A model generated the notes under the pieces. It had not been told where the DNA came from, ran no database searches, and worked only from the letters and a program-made list of their open reading frames with translations. Position numbers and translations under genes: made by a program. Below are positions 57,387 to 64,000 of a DNA stretch of 64,000 nucleotides, piece after piece. Position 1 is the first letter of the stretch. Each line of letters opens with the position of its first letter. This DNA comes from Zeugodacus cucurbitae (taxonomy: Eukaryota; Arthropoda; Insecta; Diptera; Tephritidae), in NCBI RefSeq assembly GCF_028554725.1, contig NC_071668.1:1736001-1800000 (forward strand). Direction: 5' to 3'.

Positions 57387-57964
57387 AACAAGAAAAAACG
57401 TTAACTTCGGCTGTACCGAAGTAGGTGCAATTTTTTTAGTAACCATGTGTTTAAGCAAATCTAAAGACGTAAGAAAAAGTATGTAAAGAAAGAGAAAACA
57501 TTTTACTAATTCTGGGGTTCTGCCGGGTTGTTTGCTAGAAACATTAAGGTTATATAGTTAACCAATCTGAACAATTTCTTCGGAGATTAAATTATTTCTA
57601 TGAGCAATAACTCACACGAAATTTCGTGAAGATATGTAGTAAAATGCGGAAGATTTCCATACAAGCCCTTGATTCCGATCGTTCAGTCTATATGGCACCT
57701 ATATGATATAGTGGTCCAATATCGGCAGTTCCGACAAATGAGCAGCTTCTTGACGAGAAAATAACATCTGCGAAATTTCAAAACGATATCTTAAAAACTC
57801 AAGGATTGGTTCGTATATATACAGACAGACAGACGGACATGGCTAAATCGACACAGTTGAACATACTGATCATTTATATATATAATTTATAGGGCCTCCG
57901 ACGTTTCCTTCTGGGTGTTACAAACTTCGTGACAAACTTAATATACCCTGTTCAGGGTATAAAA
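57387..57964 (+). repeat. Dispersed repeat, copy 1 of an inverted pair
   Basis: Starts AACAAGAAAAAACGTTAACT, continues with the palindrome CTTCGGCTGTACCGAAG, and ends with CCTCCGACGTTTCCTTCTGG and AATATACCCTGTTCAGGGTA plus TAAAAA. It includes a CAGACAGACAGACGGACATG tract. The same element lies inverted at 59748-60336. A common fly repeat by pattern; class unknown, no coding. Confidence 0.7.
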
Positions 57965-59747
57965 ATATTACTTTGGTCACCAGACAGCAATATAGTGGTT
58001 AGCTTAGTCAGAAATTGATTTGGACTAGGAGGATATTTCAATTCAACAGGAAGACGCGTCATGCTATTAAGCCCCAATCTCAAAGATTGGTGTGTGTTCT
58101 GAGTTTTAGTCCACCAATTATGAGATAAGCTAAATCAATATTATTCTCGCTAATGCACATAAACTAAATGACAAGTGAAATATTGCGCTGACATAAATTA
58201 TTTCGAAAATATCGATAAAACTGAAATTAGTGCACGAATAGCGGAACATGCGTGGCACGCACATTTTCCACAGCGTTCATTTTGGCGAAACCACGCAATT
58301 CGCACACACACACAGACACTTGTGGAACTTTATGAATGCATGAATGTGCAGAAATGTCGGCTTGTGCGTGCAATGGCGATGCAAATTTATTTTTGGCAAC
58401 GAGAAAATTAGCGCACACAAACACAGACCCTGCCACATTCAGTAGCCGCTGCCTTAAGTTTAATGGATTCGCGTTTTGTTTTTATTTCTTTACTTTTGAT
58501 GTATTGACGTCAAAAGCGGAGCAGCCGCAGCGTTTGTTTAGACAAGAACATGCAAAACCGCCAGCCAGCCAACAAAATAAAATGTGTTCGAATTTAATGA
58601 GTGAATTTACGTAAACACAATAAAGACACACGCACACCCATACATACAGACACGAACGTGTGCAATGCATAAATATTAATAAGCAAATAGTGCGTGGCAA
58701 TGCAACGAACGAGAAGCAGCCAAATGATTCTACATTTATGCAAAACCGTTTCGTTGCATGAATGCGTTTTTTATTGTCTCTGGCTGCAGCAGGCGGCTGC
58801 CGCCCCAAATGTGTGTCGACTGCGCAGCATCTTGCCACATCTGCTGGCTGGCTGGCTGGCAATTTTGATTTAGTCAAATGCGCAAAAAGTGTACAACAAC
58901 AACGCAAATTATTTTCAATTTTTACGGCTTACCATTTTTTAGCGTTTTTCAGGCGAAATGTAGTGCGCAACATTATTATGGCTTTAATGATTGCCAATTC
59001 ATTGTAAGAGCCACTTTGGCAAACTAAATATTTTCTAATTCACTTTTCGGTTTATTTTTTGTGGCGCTTATTAAGTGGCGAGTCACACATGCGAAAATGT
59101 TGCTAACGAATAGTGATTCCATTATGTTGAAATCTAATTTAATTTCGCTTTTTTACAATTTTAAATTTCGCATGAAAATTGAGGTTGACAGCATCACTTA
59201 TAGCGGCCACTCGCCGCTCTTAGTCAATCGGTAAATGACGTTAATTATCTGGCCATAAAAACGCTTCAAAACATGTATAATTTGATTGAACATGAAATTT
59301 TGACGGTCTCGTATCGACGAGCGTTTTGTATCGTATGAAATGGCGTTGAATTGGCGCATAAATACTTTTAATGGCTTAAACAAATTAATTGATAACGTTT
59401 TAGTCGGGCTATTACAGCATAAAAGTTGATATTTTGCATACTTAACAGCTACAGTTATGACGTTTTTATTATTAATTAAAATTTTAATTTCAATTTGGGG
59501 CTAGTTCGACTTCGCGGTGTAGTTCATTTGAAGTCATTGTTGAGAAAAAGTCTTAAAATAAGTGGTGAAATTAGCTTTCTGCAGGAGCAGGCAGGTTTCA
59601 CTTTGAAGAGGCAGATATAAATGTTGTCCTTGAACTAATGCTTCGCTCTGCCTCCTCAGATAGAGCTTAAATTCTGCTAATTTTTTCCTCCAGAAAAGTA
59701 TACCAAAAGCAATAAACTATCTACTATCTGACCTGAAAAAATTTTCG
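57965..59747. other. Spacer between the inverted repeats
   Basis: 1.8 kb of ordinary AT-rich sequence. A 141-codon minus frame at 58482-58907 and several short frames have no domain. CA runs near 58303-58316. Confidence 0.35.
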
Positions 59748-60336
59748 TTTTTATACCCTGAACAGGGTATATTAAGTTTGTCACGCAGTTTGTAACACCC
59801 AGAAGGAAGCGTCGGAGGCCCCATAAAGTATATACTATATAAATGATCAGTATGTTGAACTGAGTCGATTTAGCCATGTCCGTCTGTCTGTCTGTCTGTA
59901 TATATACGAACTAGTCCTTCAGTTTTTAAGATATCGTTTTGAAATTTTTCAGATGTTATTTTCTCTTCAAGAAGCTACTCATTTGTCAGAACTGCTGATA
60001 TCGGACCACTATATCATATAGCTGCCATACAAACTGAACGATCGGAATCAAGGGCTTGTATGGAAAACTTCCGCATTTTACTACATATCTTCACGAAATT
60101 TGACATGGATTACTGCTTAAGGTAATAATATAATCTCCAAAGAAATTGTTCAGATCGGTTAACTATATAACCTTAATGTTTCTAGCAAACAACCCGGCAA
60201 AAAGAATTAGTAAAACTTACTTACTTCTTCTTACGTCTTTAGATTTGCTTAAACACATAGTTACTAAAAGAAATGCACCTGTGAAGGGTATATTAGCTTA
60301 CATTAGGTACAGCCGAAGTTAACGTTTTTTCTGGTT
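59748..60336 (-). repeat. Dispersed repeat, copy 2 of an inverted pair
   Basis: Reads, reversed, the same elements as 57387-57964: starts TTTTTATACCCTGAACAGGG and ends GTACAGCCGAAGTTAACGTT then TTTTCTGGTTT. It has an extra GTGAAGGGTATATTAGCTTA stretch near its end. Divergence from copy 1 is visible but modest. Confidence 0.7.
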
Positions 60337-63300
60337 TAATCTTAAAATTAATCTCTTAAGTCTACATAAATACCTAAAGCTTCCTTACTATATGAACCCT
60401 GTAGGAACCTGTCTAATCGAACTAATGCAGCTCTGAAGGATGCACAGTCATAACTAGTTTAACTATAAATGAACATAAATTAACTGTTTCACTGTTTTGA
60501 AAATTCCAACAACAACTATATAACTAACTCAAGTCAAACAAAACACCGTTGTTACTATGTTAGCTACTAGTTGCTATTCCAGCTGACACAATCCCTTGAG
60601 TAGAGTGTCTAATTTTATAGCTAGACCGCACTATAATCAGTGAACTCTACTGATGCTACTTAAGCGGATTTATATTGCAACATTTTATGTTTTTCCCTGC
60701 AGCACAGTTGCCATAATAGCCTGCAAACCAACTACAGAGTTACATTTTGAAATCCTATCTTCCTATCTGCACAATGGCCACTCGTCCTTCCTCTCCCCCA
60801 CTGCAGTATGGTCATGTAATCCTTAATGAATTGCTGATTAATAATTCAATTATATGCGAGTCTCCATAATCCCAGCTGAGCTTGGTGCACTTTAATCTCC
60901 CGCACATACACACACACAAACGCATGCGGAGGAGTGGACAAATTGCAACAGTTATATTTTATAATTAAATGGAAATATTCTGAGCATTCGCCGCTGCTGT
61001 TGCATGTGCTGTTTATGAGCATAATTATATAATGGCATGACGTGGCATGGTAATGAGGCGCATTATTGCTGTTGTTGTTGCACGAGTAAATGCATTATGG
61101 CATTTGCCAATGGAAATTTCACACTTTATTGAGTTTTGCCCCGCTGTTCGGCGCAAATAAAGCAAGTGTTTTTATTGTTTTTACTTTTCTCTGTGCTTTT
61201 GGTTTGCGGCTTTGTCAGCGCAGTTGCTTTAATCGATTTTTCACCACACGACGCACACACCCACTCGCAAATATGCTTTATGAGGCCATTTTGTGGGGGT
61301 GCAACGCGGCGTATGGGTGCTCAATAACGGTTAAAACGAATGCGACGTTCGCTGTCAATGCGTGCAAGTGCTCGAAATAGCGTAAAGTGCCTGCTGCTAT
61401 TTATTAGCGCAAAAGTGTTAACTGCTTGCATGATGAGCAAAATAAATGCAGAGGGCGCAAAGTTAAGTTATTCGCATTTAAATTCACATTTCCCCACCAA
61501 CAACAACTTAATTTTCATGAATTCCATTTAACATTGGAAATTAAATTAACGCTCGCGGAAATGCCTTTCAGCGTTGGTTGTGGCGTCGGCACTGAGCATT
61601 TCCGGTGCGCTGTGGCAAGAAACGCTGGCTTGACACACAAAAAGAAGCTTGAAATACATTCGCCTTATGTGAAGACTATACATTGTGTTGTTGTTGTTGT
61701 GCTTTGTTATTATTAAGCATTTTCACTGTTTTTTCTTTTGTTTTTGCTGCCTTGCACATGTCATGTTTTGTGCATTTTGAGATTTTCACATTGCATTCAT
61801 TCTCACAATTAGTGGTGTTGATTTACCATAAGTAGTTGCATACAGCAACAACAACAACATGCCTCCATCAGCCAACAAAAGAGCTCGCAAATGTTGGTTT
61901 AAAGTGCATGAGGCAACTCTGCTCCCGTCGTCGTCATTCTCCATTATCTAGAAACAATCAAATTGCGCGAATTTTCTTTTCACACACACACACACACACA
62001 TATGTGTCTACAACAACAAAGACTCACAGTGAACCTTCGCTGCAGTTGCATGTGAAAATTTGCAGTTCAAATTCACTTTTTTCCGCGGCTGTTAATTTTT
62101 CTCGCAAATTTTTCCATTGAGTTATTTATTTTCCTCGGTTTTATTTTCACGAAATTATATGTGACGAAGACGCTTCTTGGTGTGCGCGCGTTTGTGTGTG
62201 ATTCTATTGTTTTAAATTGCCGCATGGCGTAACGTGTTAACAAGCGTCTCTGAGCTGCCACTGCGCGGAAAATAAGGCTGGCTTGTCTTGCGAGCAGGCC
62301 GGTTGCTGAGCTTCACCATTCATGGCTACACTTGAAAAATTATTTGCTGTGAATAGTTTAGAGCACAGTAGTTAGATTATGTTTTTAAAGAATGTACTTC
62401 CGAGTGAATTCAAAGGAGAAGAGGTGATTTTTATGATAAAAATTCTCAAATGGGGACCAAATTTGAAGAAAATGGTGATAGAGACCCGAGAAATATTCCC
62501 CTGTTGCCTCTTCAGTAAATCTTCTACTTACGAAATCCTAGAAACTATGAAATCCATTATTGAATCATAGGTTATGTTAAGTTAGGTTAAGCGTGACTCG
62601 CGACAAGTATAGCTAGAGATACCACTTCGACAACTAAAATCAATTGTTCATTTTGATGCTAATATACTGAGTATGGATCGCCAAGAAAGCTCTTATATGT
62701 ATATTGTCGAAGCGCTTTGAGTTCTATGAGCTGACTAAAGTCCATTCCGACCAGTTCACCTGGTTCGCCGAAAGTATTGCTAACTCAGCTCTCGACTTCT
62801 ACTCACATAATCAAATTTAATTGTCTAAATGATCAGCTTTTGTAGAAAAATTTTAAGTGTACCTATAACCTAATCGCCCCCACTTTCCGCTTGTCTCTCA
62901 CTCCTTTGTGTGTCTACATACTCGACTCTTACCTTTACTGCTGATTTCGCAGCGATGCCATGCTAAAGTAGCGAGTGACGGCATTAAGAAGCAGGAAGAG
63001 CCAACAAAAGCGACAAAGTACAAAAAGATTTGCCCGTTGCTAAAGAAAGGTGGTGTGACGAATTGCGAAAACTGCGCAGTAGTTAGTCATGAGAAGCCTA
63101 ATAAATTCAGCTTAATAACAGTTCTCCTAAGCTAGTTGCTTTTTCACATTTGCTTCGCATGCGAGCCAAACAACTCTTTACATAGCGTTGAAAAATTACA
63201 ACTCATTTCAATTAATTCGCAGCGAAAAAAGTCAAAAGCGGCATATTATAATCATTTTGCAAAAAATGCCATCATTTCCGAGCATCACTACCACTCAATT

Positions 63301-64000
63301 ACAACAATTGCGGTCATTAAACCGATTGCTGCGGTGCTGGGCCCATCAATTTTCGTGGGTCAATTACCTCTCTGAATATTCTAAATCTCAATAAATTCAC
63401 CACGGAGTTGAATGAAGTCAACACTGCTACGCATTAGCTACCACATGCCACTTATTTACTCACTCAATTAGTGGTCTTAGGTGTAAAGAATTGATTAAAA
63501 CTGGTGCTTTGTTATTAGTCTTCTCCCTACTATGAGAAGCGAAGCATCCGTAATGCTTTTGGAGAGAATATTTGAACTTATTCAAGTTTGTGTCGTAGGT
63601 GAAAGCTCAATAAAAGCTTTATCACAAAACTTTCTTCACAGCTTTCGCAATTCATAATCAAAGTAACTATTTAGACTCAACCTCTTCCTGGTTTCAATTT
63701 TCTAAGGTCTTGGTACGTATTACTAACCATAATGACCCATTTTAGTGACCAACACCCAACTCACTGCAACAAAAAGACACAATAGCCGTATGTATGTATG
63801 TGTGCCGAAAAGCTCAAGCTCAGCTTTGTGTACTTAGCGCCGTGTTGCTAAATTTGCTCTGTCATTTAGAAATTTAGCAAATGGCTCTGTTGCGGTCAAA
63901 TATGGTAGAATGTGTGTAAAAGAGGCGAGAGACAGCACACACCAAAAAAGCCTAGATACAGACACTATATTGTCTTTTATACGGCTGTGTCTGTGCATAT
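60337..64000. other. Intergenic DNA to the right edge
   Basis: AT-rich. CA runs (60907-60918, 61981-61999) and CAA runs. A possible exon-like segment with acceptor GATTTCGCAG near 62943-62953 encodes lysine-rich sequence (KKQEEPTKATKYKKICPLLK) but no gene model could be built. Confidence 0.35.

Noticed and set aside
58482..58907. 141-codon minus frame
   Set aside because: Composition is Cys/Leu-rich noise over CA-rich DNA; no family resemblance or promoter.
62908..63135. Lysine-rich plus frame after a CAG acceptor-like site
   Set aside because: One possible exon with no partner exons, start or domain; insufficient for a gene call.

Overview
The window is nuclear DNA of an insect, most likely a higher fly and plausibly a tephritid fruit fly. 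Introns of 62-97 nt alternate with introns of 10-30 kb. CAA/CAG runs and AT-rich non-coding DNA are common. The dispersed repeats include mariner, pogo and Helitron remnants, non-LTR retrotransposon scraps, and elements carrying 'GTTCGGGTGTAACCGAA' or 'ACTTCGGCTGTACCGAAG' motifs that I associate from memory with fruit-fly genomes. The species call is inference. There is no prokaryotic, plasmid or phage signature.

Three protein genes can be supported. (1) At the left edge, minus strand, a small two-exon gene (677-1158) encodes a 139-residue Thr/Pro/Val-rich, possibly secreted protein behind a good TATA box. (2) Most of the window (4231-52194, minus strand) is one very large gene for a coiled-coil protein resembling the MTUS/ATIP family of microtubule-associated proteins. 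Its last five coding exons (9510 down to 4231) form a common 3' part. Four different first exons, at 52194, 30314, 17990 and 6774, each have an ATG preceded by an in-frame stop. Their donor phases exactly fit a common acceptor: phase 1 into 9510 for the first three, phase 0 into 6563 for the fourth. Predicted proteins are 1027, 1078, 1360 and 763 residues. (3) Inside the 11-kb intron between 51068 and 40022, on the opposite strand, sits a complete eight-exon GH20 beta-hexosaminidase (48580-50837, 520 residues, signal peptide, Asp-Glu catalytic pair).

The rest is intron or intergenic DNA. It holds a ~280-bp non-autonomous Helitron (11830-12108), a second Helitron end with an adjoining retrotransposon RNase-H scrap (15.4-15.8 kb), a 158-bp pogo/Tigger-type MITE (20552-20709), a mariner end (21200), a fold-back repeat (26.87-27.62 kb), a repeat ending in self-complementary sequence (33.9-34.8 kb), a 400-bp AACAT pentanucleotide array (36.7-37.1 kb), and two ~730-760 bp copies of one MITE-like element. 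One of those copies ends 26 bp from a splice donor; the other lies 1.1 kb upstream of the 52194 promoter. There is also a non-LTR retrotransposon fragment (44.15-44.66 kb) and a widely spaced inverted pair of a ~580-bp repeat (57.4 and 59.7 kb). I saw no CRISPR array, tRNA or rRNA, and I did not scan exhaustively for small ncRNAs.

Together the layout looks like a regulatory gene with several promoters feeding one coiled-coil/Ser-rich C-terminus, with an unrelated enzyme gene nested in it. The isoforms would differ only at the N-terminus; the 52194 form carries a candidate N-myristoylation signal.
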